Origin: Deinococcus sp.
GTDB lineage: Bacteria; Deinococcota; Deinococci; Deinococcales; Deinococcaceae
DNA: 24,541 nucleotides
Direction of reading: 5' to 3'
Assembly (NCBI GenBank): GCA_018260375.1
Contig: JAGLBF010000020.1
Location: 1 to 24,541 of the forward strand
Shown: piece by piece, positions 7,381-14,088 of the stretch
Position numbering within the stretch: position 1 is the first letter of the stretch
Layout: every line of letters starts with the position of its first letter
Program-made: the position numbers and the translations under genes
Notes under the pieces: model-generated
What the model saw: the letters and a program-made list of their open reading frames with translations, nothing else
Databases searched by the model: none
Told to the model about the DNA's origin: nothing

Positions 7381-7409
7381 AGCTTAGTGCGTCGGCGGGT
7401 CTGAGGCAA
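7381..7409 (-). promoter_or_regulatory. promoter of the ABC ATPase gene
   Basis: On the minus strand TTGCCT (7409-7404), a 17-nt spacer and TAAGCT (7386-7381) end 9 nt before the ATG. No Shine-Dalgarno sequence is present. Confidence 0.55.
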
Positions 7410-7455
7410 AAGTGTGCAACCGCCTAGGCGGTGTCTAGCCGACTCAACGTACAAC

Positions 7456-7540
7456 TCCGTATCACCGCTCAACATGCTGCTTATACGGACTTTGCTCCAT
7501 TGCAGCACCACCGGAAAAGTGTCACCTGCGCGGCCGCAAA
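7456..7540 (+). repeat. dispersed A repeat, partial copy A2
   Basis: ATACGGACT at 7483 begins a stretch with CTCCATTGCAGCACCACCGG, then AAAAGTGTCACCTGCGC, matching the left half of the A family in order. TCCGTAT at 7456 lies 20 nt upstream as an inverted partner of ATACGGA. The right-half motifs (GTACCTGTT, CTGACCTTCTTT) are missing, so the copy is truncated. Confidence 0.55.
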
Positions 7541-7731
7541 GCCTGTATCTTCGCTACGCTCACGGGCCTTCTTTTATCGCGTGTCCAGCACATTTCAAGT
7601 CGCCGTCTTTCATTAAACTGCTGGACGCTTTTGTATACGTCCCAAGTCACATGCTCCAGGTCACACGCCCCAGGCCGCCAGAAAGAGAGTGGTACTTGAG
7701 CGCTGATACCCGACACCTGACACCTGGCCGC

Positions 7732-7737
7732 TATACT
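7732..7737 (+). promoter_or_regulatory. leaderless -10 box of the FecCD permease gene
   Basis: TATACT ends 8 nt before the ATG at 7746, with no ribosome-binding site in between. No good -35 hexamer lies at 16-18 nt. Confidence 0.5.
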
Positions 7738-7745
7738 GTGCCCCG

Positions 7746-8732
7746 ATGCAGGCGCGTGCGGGCTGGGGCGGCTTAATCTTATTGGCTCTTTCGGTGGCGG
7801 CGCTGCTGCTGTCGGTGAGCTTGGGCACCACCCGTATACCGCTGCCAGAAGTATGGGGGGGCATGCTCAGCGGGTTGCAGGGACAGGCCACTGCGGGCAA
7901 CGACCTGATTATCTGGCAACTCAGATGGCCGCGTGCGCTGTTTGGCTACCTGGTAGGCGCGGCGCTGGGCCTTAGTGGAGCAGCTTTTCAGGGGATTTTC
8001 CGCAACCCGCTTGCCGACCCTTACCTGATGGGCGTTGCCAGTGGCGCAGGGCTGGGCGCTACGGTAGGGCTGGCACTGGGGGTAGGGGCGGCGTGGCTGC
8101 CGCTGCTGGCGCTGGTGGGGGCGCTGGGCAGTGTGTTGCTGAGCCTGAGCTTGTCGCGGCGTGGGCGCACCTTGCCGCCGGAGCGCCTCATTTTGGCGGG
8201 TGTGGTGGTGGGCAGCCTTTGCGCAGCCGCTACCACGTATCTGATGCTGCAAACGCCCGATATGGCCCGCCAGGTGCTCACCTTTACGCTGGGCAACCTG
8301 GCCTTTGCCAGTTGGGATACGCTGGGCCGTATCGGGCCCTACATGGGCGCGGGAGCCGTGACGTTGCTGCTGCTCGCCCGCGCCCTCAACCTGCTACAGC
8401 TGGGCGACCTGAGCGCACGCAGCCTGGGCCTCAACACTGATCAACTGCGCTTACTGGTTATCCTGGCGGGGAGCCTTTGCACCGCCGCCGCCGTGAGCTA
8501 CGCGGGCATTATCGGCTTTGTGGGCCTGATCACGCCGCACTTGGTACGCCGGCTGTGGGGTGCAGACTTCCGGCAGGTGCTGCCCCTTTCGGCGCTGGCA
8601 GGGGGCGCACTGCTGACTTTAGCAGACCTGCTCGCCCGCGTGCTTATCCGCCCTGCCGAGCTGCCGGTGGGCGTGGTGACGACGCTGCTGGGTGGGCCTT
8701 TTTTTCTGTACCTGCTGAGGCGCAGCAGATGA
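7746..8732 (+). CDS. FecCD-family ABC transporter permease (iron-siderophore or cobalamin)
   Basis: Integral membrane subunit of a type II importer, 328 aa with nine or ten hydrophobic segments. Family hallmarks are present in order: LRWPRAL (59-65), GIFRNPLADP (83-92), the cytoplasmic ATPase-contact region GIIGFVGLITPHLVRR (254-269), and the C-terminal ELPVGVVTTLLGGPFF (305-320). The start follows a TATACT box by 8 nt and fits a leaderless mRNA. Its stop overlaps the next gene's start as ATGA (8729-8732), so permease and ATPase are translationally coupled. The family imports ferric siderophores, heme or vitamin B12; sequence alone does not separate these. No substrate-binding protein gene is nearby. 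Confidence 0.92.
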   Translation: MQARAGWGGLILLALSVAALLLSVSLGTTRIPLPEVWGGMLSGLQGQATAGNDLIIWQLRWPRALFGYLVGAALGLSGAAFQGIFRNPLADPYLMGVASGAGLGATVGLALGVGAAWLPLLALVGALGSVLLSLSLSRRGRTLPPERLILAGVVVGSLCAAATTYLMLQTPDMARQVLTFTLGNLAFASWDTLGRIGPYMGAGAVTLLLLARALNLLQLGDLSARSLGLNTDQLRLLVILAGSLCTAAAVSYAGIIGFVGLITPHLVRRLWGADFRQVLPLSALAGGALLTLADLLARVLIRPAELPVGVVTTLLGGPFFLYLLRRSR

Positions 8733-9523
8733 ACTTTTCTGCTGCCCCCGCCACCCTTAGCGCTGAACATCTCACCCAGGCTTTGGGCGGCAAAGCTGTT
8801 TTACACGGGCTGAATGTCACCGCACACCCCGCACAAATCACCGCTGTCATCGGCCCCAACGGTGCGGGTAAAAGCACCCTGCTGCAGTTGCTCGCGGGCC
8901 TGAGTGAGCCTGTGGGTGGACAGGTTCGGCTAGGTGACGTGCCGCTGTTGCAACTGTCGCGCCGTGAGCGGGCCAGTCGGCTGGCGTTCCTGGCCCAGTC
9001 TGAGCCGCTCCCCGCTGAACTGCGCGTACAGGAAGCCGTCACCCTGGGCCTGGGTGCGGGTCACTGGCTGGGCGGCTTGCTCAGCCTGGGCAGTCTGAGC
9101 GCCATAGAAGTGCAGCGGGTCAGCCTCGCTATGCAGCGTGCAGGCATCAGCGAGCTGGCCCACCGCCGCATAGCTGAGCTGTCGGGCGGCGAAGTCCAGC
9201 GCACCACCCTAGCCCGCGCCCTGGTCAGTACGCCTGAGTTTTTGCTGCTTGACGAGCCCACCAACCACTTGGACATCGGCTACGCGGTCAACTTTATGCG
9301 ACAACTGCGCCAGCTGGCAGCGAGTGGTGTGGGCGTAGTAGCTGCTCTGCATGACCTCAATTTGGCAGCCTGGGCTGACCAGCTATGGCTGCTACAAGGC
9401 GGGCAACTTGTTGCTGCTGGCCCGCCCCAGGCGGTACTCACCGCCCCGCACCTGCGCCAGGTGTACGGGCTAGAGGCCGACATTTTGCACCACGCGGGGC
9501 GGGTGGTGGTGGCCTGGGGATAG
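8729..9523 (+). CDS. FecE/BtuD-family ABC transporter ATP-binding protein
   Basis: ATPase partner of the preceding permease, 264 aa from the ATG that overlaps the permease stop codon. Walker A is GPNGAGKST (42-50), the Q-loop glutamine is about Q90 (FLAQSEPLP), the signature is LSGGEVQR (151-158), Walker B is FLLLDEPTNHLD (171-182) and the switch histidine is H208 in ALHDLNLA. The signature has Glu after LSGG, common in the FecE/BtuD group. A longer in-frame reading beginning upstream inside the permease gene is not credible because it would duplicate coding in two frames. The pair forms an importer core for siderophore or cobalamin; the binding protein must be encoded elsewhere. Confidence 0.92.
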   Translation: MNFSAAPATLSAEHLTQALGGKAVLHGLNVTAHPAQITAVIGPNGAGKSTLLQLLAGLSEPVGGQVRLGDVPLLQLSRRERASRLAFLAQSEPLPAELRVQEAVTLGLGAGHWLGGLLSLGSLSAIEVQRVSLAMQRAGISELAHRRIAELSGGEVQRTTLARALVSTPEFLLLDEPTNHLDIGYAVNFMRQLRQLAASGVGVVAALHDLNLAAWADQLWLLQGGQLVAAGPPQAVLTAPHLRQVYGLEADILHHAGRVVVAWG

Positions 9524-9625
9524 AGAGGCAAGCGGGTGGGTGGTGCAACGTAGAAACAGTATTTACTACAGATTCTGGTATCAGGCCCTTTATGATTACA
9601 TCCGGGCGGATGCGACTTGCAAAAG

Positions 9626-9864
9626 ATACGGACGGCGCTTCATTCCAGTACCCTTTCATACGGACTGCCGCTAAATTCCACCACAGTCGGAAAAGCGCCG
9701 CCTGCGGCTCCATACCGCACAGTCCGTATGCTGTTCCCACTCGCATCCGCTCGGATTGATTTGGAAGTACGCCAAATCAATCGGAATCCGTATCAAAAGC
9801 GCTGCCTGCGCTACCGCCAAATGTGTACGTGTTTCTATTGTTCCTATGCCTGCTGACCTTCTTT
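9626..9864 (+). repeat. dispersed A repeat, copy A3, interrupted
   Basis: The left part (9626-9653) reads ATACGGACGG then CGCTTCATTCCAGTAC. The right part (9795-9864) reads AAAAGCGCTGCCTGCGCTACC, then GTACGTGTT and CTGCTGACCTTCTTTG. Joined together they match the uninterrupted copy A1 in order and spacing. The intervening 140 bp are other repeats, so this copy was split by an insertion. Confidence 0.7.
9658..9793 (+). repeat. composite insert: A fragment (A4) plus B element (B1)
   Basis: Starts ATACGGACTGCCG and ends CGGAATCCGTAT, giving terminal inverted repeats of about 10 matching bases. The left half (9658-9715) repeats the A motifs AAATTCCACCACAG and GGAAAAGCGCCGCCTGCGG. CATACGGACTG (9657-9667) and CAGTCCGTATG (9720-9730) also form perfect inverted arms. 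The right half (9723-9793) is the 71-bp B element with stem GATTGATTTGG (9754-9764), loop AAGTACG and CCAAATCAATC (9772-9782). No open frame or transposase is present. Confidence 0.7.
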
Positions 9865-9956
9865 GCCCTCGTTTGTCGCACGGTTCAGGTCACACTCTGT
9901 ACAAGTGGGCAAAAAAGTGGGCAAGCGTAGGTACAGCAGGCCTGTCCAAGACTGCG

Positions 9957-9995
9957 TATGCTGACCAAGACAGGGCGCTATGCTGAGCAAGACAG
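9957..9995. repeat. 22-bp-period tandem duplication before chrA
   Basis: TATGCTGACCAAGACAG (9957-9973) and TATGCTGAGCAAGACAG (9979-9995) differ at one base. A more degenerate relative, CTGTCCAAGACTG, lies just upstream. Nearby GTGGGCAA is also duplicated. Confidence 0.7.
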
Positions 9996-10077
9996 CAGAG
10001 CAGATACGGGCGCTCTGTATACGCCTTACGGTATCCAGCAGATCGTTAGCCCCTCAGAACTCCCCAGGAGCGTCCCC

Positions 10078-11265
10078 ATGCCCCCCGTCCTAGAAGTTCT
10101 CAGCATTTTCTTCAAATTGGGTCTGACCAGTTTTGGCGGGCCAAGCGCCCATCTGGGTTACTTTCAGCAGGAGTTTGTGCAGCGCAGGCAGTGGCTGAGT
10201 GCTGCCGCATACGCTGACCTGGTGGCGCTGTGTCAGTTTTTGCCTGGCCCCGCTTCGTCACAGGTGGGCATGGCCCTGGGGTTGGGGCGGGCAGGGATTG
10301 GGGGGGCGCTGGCGGCCTGGACGGGGTTTACCTTACCCAGTGCGCTGGCCCTCACCGCGTTTGGCCTGCTGATAGGCGGCAGCAACTCGGCGGGCTTCCA
10401 GTTGGCCCAAGTGGGCTGGCTGCACGCACTTTTGCTGGTGGCCGTGGCAGTGGTGGCTCAGGCGGTGGCGAGTATGGCCCGCAGCTTGCTCACCAGTACC
10501 CCCCGCCGCGTGCTGATGGCACTCGCGGCCGCGTTGTCTCTGCTACTCCCCGCGCCTTGGCTGCCGCCTTTGCTGCTGATACTGGCAGGCCTGTACGGCT
10601 GGCACTCTTTTCAGCCTACCGCCCGCCCCACTGAATCTGAGATAACCTTACCGCACCTGGTCGCCCCGCACGTAGCGCAGCTGTGCTTAGGGCTCTTTGT
10701 CGTCTTGCTGCTGGGACTGCCGCTGCTGCACTGGCTGTGGCCTCACGCGGCGGCGCTGGCCCTCTTTGACAGCTTTTACCGCGTGGGTGCCCTGGTGTTT
10801 GGCGGCGGGCATGTGGTTTTGCCTCTGCTGCAATACGAAACAAGCCAGTGGATGCCCCACGCTACCTTTTTGGCAGGCTACGGCGCGGCCCAGGCCGTTC
10901 CAGGGCCATTGTTTACCCTCAGTGCCTACCTGGGCGCAGCAGCCCACACGGGCCTATACCCGCTGCTGGGCGCACTTTTGGCGCTGGTTGCCATCTTCTT
11001 GCCGTCTTTCTTGCTGGTGGTGGGCGTGTGGCCCTACTGGAACCAGTGGCGTCAAAATGAGGCCCTGCGCGGCGTGTTAGATGGAGTCAATGCCGCTGTC
11101 GTAGGGCTGCTGCTCGCCGCGCTCTATCAGCCTGTCTTTGTCAGTGCCGTTCACCGCACCGCCGATGTTGCCGCCGTACTGCTGGCCTACGCTGCGCTGG
11201 AATACCTCAGGTGGCCCGCTTGGGCAGTGATTGTGGTGGCGGCTTTGCTGGGTTTGGTGCTGTAG
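10078..11265 (+). CDS. chrA: ChrA-type chromate ion transporter (two CHR domains)
   Basis: Membrane protein of 395 aa with about ten hydrophobic segments, of the long-chain CHR family that exports chromate or related oxyanions. The N-terminal CHR half has FFKLGLTSFGGPSAHLG (11-27) and QFLPGPASSQ. The C-terminal half repeats the pattern in inverted-topology form, with YRVGALVFGGGHVVLP and AQAVPGPLFTLSAYLG. I chose the ATG at 10078 because AGGAG (10066-10070) lies 7 nt before it and homology begins there. An in-frame ATG 40 codons upstream lies in repeat sequence. The gene stands alone; no chrB regulator is visible. Chromate as substrate is family knowledge; other members have unknown roles. 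Confidence 0.93.
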   Translation: MPPVLEVLSIFFKLGLTSFGGPSAHLGYFQQEFVQRRQWLSAAAYADLVALCQFLPGPASSQVGMALGLGRAGIGGALAAWTGFTLPSALALTAFGLLIGGSNSAGFQLAQVGWLHALLLVAVAVVAQAVASMARSLLTSTPRRVLMALAAALSLLLPAPWLPPLLLILAGLYGWHSFQPTARPTESEITLPHLVAPHVAQLCLGLFVVLLLGLPLLHWLWPHAAALALFDSFYRVGALVFGGGHVVLPLLQYETSQWMPHATFLAGYGAAQAVPGPLFTLSAYLGAAAHTGLYPLLGALLALVAIFLPSFLLVVGVWPYWNQWRQNEALRGVLDGVNAAVVGLLLAALYQPVFVSAVHRTADVAAVLLAYAALEYLRWPAWAVIVVAALLGLVL

Positions 11266-11376
11266 CGGTCAGCGCCAGCCGCCCGTATTCAGCTGTCTGA
11301 GTTCAGCCGTCCGTGTTTAGCCTTCAGCCAAAACATACCGGCAGGCCCCAGCATCAGACCGTCCCCACCCCGAAAC

Positions 11377-11403
11377 GCAAAAAACCCCGTACTAGACGAG
11401 GTT
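11377..11403 (-). terminator. terminator of the tRNA-Asp-Phe unit
   Basis: On the minus strand AACCTCGT (11403-11396), loop CTAGT and ACGGGGTT (11390-11383) pair with one G-T wobble and run into six T residues. It starts 7 nt after the CCA end of tRNA-Phe. It may also stop chrA transcripts arriving from the other side. Confidence 0.8.
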
Positions 11404-11409
11404 CTTACT

Positions 11410-11486
<77 letters not shown>

Positions 11487-11504
11487 TACCCCTTTTGGGG
11501 GGCT

Positions 11505-11581
<77 letters not shown>

Positions 11582-11742
11582 ATGCGCCACATACCGCTCT
11601 TTTTCTGGTGTGCCTGCTTTGCAAGCGGGTTAAAGGATAGCCGCCATATCCACAATTGTCAACCACAGGTAAGCCGCAGGTACCTTGATGAGTAAAGTTG
11701 GTGACGCACAGGGCAGGGCAGTGGTTGGGCAGCATAATAGTT

Positions 11743-11789
11743 ATCTGTCTTGTCTATATCTGCCCTGTCTATCTCTCTGCCCTGTCTGT
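11743..11789. repeat. 15-bp pyrimidine-rich tandem repeat
   Basis: ATCTGTCTTGTCTAT (11743-11757) and ATCTGCCCTGTCTAT (11758-11772) are adjacent, followed by a third degenerate unit, TCTGCCCTGTCTGT, to about 11789. The plus strand is almost purely pyrimidine plus G. CAGGGCAGGGCAG about 35 bp upstream is complementary to part of the unit. Confidence 0.6.
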
Positions 11790-11832
11790 TGAGCAGCCAT
11801 GTCATTCGTCCTGATTCCCTGATTGGGGGGCT

Positions 11833-11861
11833 TTACCTATACGCTGGGCGCGTTATATACT
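11833..11861 (+). promoter_or_regulatory. rplS promoter
   Basis: TTACCT (11833-11838), a 17-nt spacer and TATACT (11856-11861). The implied transcript has a leader of about 117 nt before the rplS ATG. Confidence 0.55.
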
Positions 11862-11872
11862 GCCAAAGTTGC

Positions 11873-11949
11873 CTGCCGCAAATCGGCAGAGCGAATGCGT
11901 AGTACAGCAGTACAAGGCGCTGTGAATGTATCTGCTTGCCTCAGGCAAG
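11873..11949 (+). promoter_or_regulatory. structured rplS leader, possible autoregulatory site
   Basis: Three perfect small hairpins lie in series in the leader: CTGCCG-CAAAT-CGGCAG (11873-11889), GTAC-AGCA-GTAC (11902-11913) and CTTGCC-TCA-GGCAAG (11935-11949). Ribosomal protein leaders often bind their own product, but no known L19 leader motif is recognised here. Confidence 0.35.
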
Positions 11950-11985
11950 AACGTGGTGCAGTCCGCCAGCCCAAAGGAGCAAATC

Positions 11986-12450
11986 ATGAAGATCAACCGT
12001 GGCGAAATTTTGCGCTCTATTGAGCAAGAGCACCTTAAGTCCAACTTGCCTGAGTTTCAGCCTGGCGACACCTTGCGCGTGGAAACCAAGGTTGTTGAAG
12101 GCAACCGCACCCGTAACCAGGCCTTTGAAGGCGTGGTTATCGCCATCAACAACTCGGGGAGCCGCAAGAGCTTTACCGTACGCAAAATCAGCTTTGGCGA
12201 AGGTGTAGAGCGCGTGTTTCCCTTTAACACCCCTCTGATCAGCAAAATCACCGTGCTGGAGCGCGGTAAAGTTCGCCGCGCCAAGCTGTACTACCTGCGC
12301 GAACTGCGTGGTAAGGCCGCTCGCATCAAGAACGACCGTGGCCGCGTGATGAAAGACGCTGCCCGCACCCAGGCTGCCAAAGCCGAAGCTGCTGCTCAAA
12401 AAGCGGCCATAGCCGAAGCGCCCGCCGCCCCCGAAACCCAGGGCGAATAA
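11986..12450 (+). CDS. rplS: 50S ribosomal protein L19
   Basis: Large-subunit protein at the 30S-50S interface. The core from residue 1 to about 118 is typical L19, with FQPGDTLRVETKVVEG, TRNQAFEGVVIAI, SFTVRKISFGEGVERVFP and the conserved RAKLYYLRELRGKAARI. A tail of about 35 residues, rich in Ala, Lys and Glu, extends beyond the usual end (154 aa against about 115 in E. coli), as seen in Deinococcus L19. Start: AAAGGAG (11973-11979) precedes the ATG by 6 nt. It is transcribed alone, with its own promoter, structured leader and terminator, rather than in the rpsP-rimM-trmD-rplS operon common elsewhere. Confidence 0.96.
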   Translation: MKINRGEILRSIEQEHLKSNLPEFQPGDTLRVETKVVEGNRTRNQAFEGVVIAINNSGSRKSFTVRKISFGEGVERVFPFNTPLISKITVLERGKVRRAKLYYLRELRGKAARIKNDRGRVMKDAARTQAAKAEAAAQKAAIAEAPAAPETQGE

Positions 12451-12481
12451 ATCCAAGAATAAATTCTAGGGTAACGAGTAA

Positions 12482-12511
12482 GCCGCTCTCCTGCGTGGGG
12501 GCGGTTTTTTT
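12482..12511 (+). terminator. rplS terminator
   Basis: CCGCTC and GGGCGG (one T-G pair) form a stem that is extended by further C-G pairs, followed by seven T residues (12505-12511). It lies about 30 nt past the rplS stop. Confidence 0.8.
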
Positions 12512-12624
12512 GGGCCAGTTCCCCCAGCCGTTACCCGCTTAGTAACCTGCATACGTCTGCTGACTTTGCCACGCCCCAGCACGCTAGGCGCTAGGATAGG
12601 GAACGCAAGGACAGTGAAACGACA

Positions 12625-12654
12625 GTTCAGAACTGAATCATACTGAACCATATT
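12625..12654 (+). promoter_or_regulatory. mdh promoter with overlapping inverted repeats
   Basis: TTCAGA (12626-12631), a 17-nt spacer and CATATT (12649-12654). The same stretch holds three half-sites, TTCAG (12626-12630), CTGAA (12633-12637) and CTGAA (12643-12647). The first pairs with either of the others, so GTTCAG...CTGAAC brackets the spacer. This is the geometry of a repressor operator. Confidence 0.45.
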
Positions 12655-12686
12655 TTTACCCTGAGCCGTCCCTTGGAGGAATACTT

Positions 12687-13673
12687 ATGAAAGAACCTGT
12701 ACGCGTTGCTGTGACTGGTGCTGCCGGTCAGATTGGTTATAGCCTGTTGTTCCGCATTGCTGCTGGCGATATGCTCGGTGCTGATCAGCCCGTTATTTTG
12801 CAACTGCTGGAAGTGACCCCCGCGCTTAAAGCCCTGGGCGGCGTAGTGATGGAACTCAACGACTGCGCTTTTCCGCTGCTTAAGGGCATTGTGACCAGTG
12901 ACGACCCCAAAGTGGCCTTCAAGGACGCTGACTACGCTCTGTTGGTGGGTGCTATGCCCCGTAAGGCTGGTATGGAGCGCGGCGACTTGCTCTCTGCCAA
13001 CGGCGGCATCTTTAAACCTCAGGGTGAGGCCCTGAGTGAAGTGGCAAGCCGCAACGTGAAGGTACTGGTGGTGGGTAACCCCGCCAACACCAACGCCCTG
13101 ATTGCCCAGCAAAATGCCCCCAAGTTGGACGCCGGTCAGTTTACGGCGATGGTACGCCTTGACCACAACCGCGCCATTTCGCAGCTTGCCGAAAAGACGG
13201 GCCAGCCTGTCAGCGCCATTAAAAACGTGACCATCTGGGGCAACCACTCATCCACCCAGTATCCTGACCTCAGCCGCGCTACGGTAGACGGCAAGCCCGC
13301 CTTAGACCTAGTTGACCAGCAGTGGTATGAAAATGAGTACATCCCTACCGTTGCCAAGCGCGGCGCCGCCATCATTGAGGCGCGTGGAGCCAGCAGCGCC
13401 GCCAGTGCCGCCAGCGCCGCTATTGACCACATGCGCGACTGGGCGCTCGGTACCCAAGAAGGCGAGTGGGTGAGCATGGGTATTCCCAGCGACGGCAGCT
13501 ACGGCGTTCCTGAAGGGCTGATTTACGGCTTTCCTGTTACCGTAAAAGACGGCAAGTACAGCATTGTACAGGGCCTGGACATCAGCGAATTTAGCCGCAG
13601 CAAGATGGACGAAACCGCCAAAGAATTGCAAGAAGAGCGCGACGCTGTGCGCCAACTGGGTTTGGTCAAATAA
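12687..13673 (+). CDS. mdh: Malate dehydrogenase
   Basis: Interconverts malate and oxaloacetate with NAD in the TCA cycle. The 328-aa protein is of the MDH type 2 family and very like the Thermus enzyme. The nucleotide motif is TGAAGQIGYSL (10-20) and E42 after the second strand favours NAD over NADP. Substrate arginines R92 and R98 lie in MPRKAGMERGDLL, N131 in GNPANTN, and R162 in the DHNRA motif. D159 and H187 (WGNHSSTQYPD) form the catalytic pair. GGAGGA (12675-12680) precedes the ATG by 6 nt. The gene is monocistronic, with its own promoter, and ends before a hairpin terminator about 195 nt downstream. Confidence 0.96.
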   Translation: MKEPVRVAVTGAAGQIGYSLLFRIAAGDMLGADQPVILQLLEVTPALKALGGVVMELNDCAFPLLKGIVTSDDPKVAFKDADYALLVGAMPRKAGMERGDLLSANGGIFKPQGEALSEVASRNVKVLVVGNPANTNALIAQQNAPKLDAGQFTAMVRLDHNRAISQLAEKTGQPVSAIKNVTIWGNHSSTQYPDLSRATVDGKPALDLVDQQWYENEYIPTVAKRGAAIIEARGASSAASAASAAIDHMRDWALGTQEGEWVSMGIPSDGSYGVPEGLIYGFPVTVKDGKYSIVQGLDISEFSRSKMDETAKELQEERDAVRQLGLVK

Positions 13674-13771
13674 CCTGAGTTGAGCTATATCAGGTGATTC
13701 AGTAAGCCACTGGCTAGAGGGCGATCTCATACAGATTCCAGCTTGAATTCTGCTAAACATGAGGTGACAGC

Positions 13772-13860
13772 AGGTCAGCGCCAGCAGGAATACGTACGAA
13801 TGTTCCGGTAGCGCAGTTGGCGCCTCTGGGTGGGTAATGGAATAGATCGGAATCCGTATT
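13772..13860 (-). repeat. dispersed A repeat, copy A5
   Basis: Minus-strand reading begins ATACGGATTCCG, then CTATTCCATTACCC, GGCGCCAACTGCGCTACCGG, a TACGTA block and finally GCTGACCTGCTGT. Order and spacing match A1 and A3; the middle is the most diverged. It abuts the terminator that follows. Confidence 0.55.
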
Positions 13861-13867
13861 AAAACAA

Positions 13868-13903
13868 AAAAGCCTCCTTTACTACTCAATAGGGGAGGCT
13901 TTT
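13868..13903. terminator. hairpin terminator after mdh, probably bidirectional
   Basis: AAAAGCCTCC (13868-13877) and GGAGGCTTTT (13894-13903) are perfect 10-bp arms with a 16-nt loop. The forward strand ends in TTTTGG. The reverse strand has the better T-run (TTTTTTGTTTT), although no minus-strand gene lies immediately to the right. Confidence 0.7.
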
Positions 13904-13943
13904 GGTAGTTATGCGGCTTCAGAATTGCGCCATGTGCAGTATT

Positions 13944-14040
13944 GAACGAAAGAAGTCCAACACGTTGAGTAACAGGTACGTATTTTGTGCTAGCGCAGGC
14001 GGCACCTTTGCGAATGTGCTGAAATGAAGCATCTGTATTG
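13944..14040 (-). repeat. dispersed A repeat, copy A6
   Basis: Minus-strand reading: ATACAGATGCTTCATTTCAG, CACATTCGCAAAGGTGCC, GCCTGCGCTAGC, then GTACCTGTT and GGACTTCTTTCGTTC. It is one of the more complete copies and ends 36 bp before the mgsA -10 box. Confidence 0.65.
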
Positions 14041-14076
14041 AAATATTAAATGACTCATAGATGAGAGCACAGGTGC

Positions 14077-14082
14077 TACACT
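14077..14082 (+). promoter_or_regulatory. leaderless -10 box of mgsA
   Basis: TACACT ends exactly 6 nt before the mgsA ATG, with no room for a ribosome-binding site in the transcript. Confidence 0.5.
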
Positions 14083-14088
14083 ACAGCC

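Larger units (their letters stand above)
7372..7745. other. 374-bp divergent intergenic region
   Basis: Lies between the divergent ABC ATPase and FecCD permease genes. It holds a promoter at each end, and in the middle a partial A repeat (7483-7540) preceded by TCCGTAT (7456-7462). The stretch 7541-7731 shows no feature beyond a short direct duplication of GACACCT just before the permease -10 box. No gene is supported. Confidence 0.55.
9524..10077. other. 554-bp repeat-rich intergenic region
   Basis: Almost entirely non-coding repeats. A palindrome CATCCG-GG-CGGATG lies at 9599-9612. It is followed by a split A repeat (9626-9864), the A fragment plus B element inserted in it (9658-9793), and a 22-bp-period tandem duplication (9957-9995). 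The ribosome-binding site of chrA ends the region. I see no clear chrA promoter; TATACG near 10019 is a weak -10 candidate. Confidence 0.6.
11582..11985. other. 404-bp region between divergent tRNA-Asp and rplS
   Basis: Holds the unseen tRNA promoter at its left end (no convincing -35/-10 pair found), a pyrimidine-rich tandem repeat (11743-11789), and the rplS promoter and structured leader (11833-11985). A minus-strand frame that runs through both tRNA genes is not a gene. Confidence 0.55.
13674..14088. other. 415-bp region between mdh and mgsA
   Basis: Two minus-oriented A repeats (13772-13860 and 13944-14040) flank a hairpin terminator (13868-13903). The mgsA -10 box lies at the right end. 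Around 13732 a further ATACAGATTCC motif is present. No gene is supported. Confidence 0.6.

Noticed and set aside
9599..9612. CATCCG-GG-CGGATG palindrome as terminator of the FecE-type gene
   Set aside because: The two-base gap cannot form a normal loop without opening the stem and no T-run follows; noted only as part of the repeat-rich gap.
9524..10077. CRISPR array or IS element in the repeat-rich gap
   Set aside because: Repeats are not regularly spaced with unique spacers, and no transposase or cas gene is present.
9958..11265. longer chrA reading starting at 9958
   Set aside because: The extra 40 codons lie in the tandem repeat; the Shine-Dalgarno and family N-terminus support 10078.
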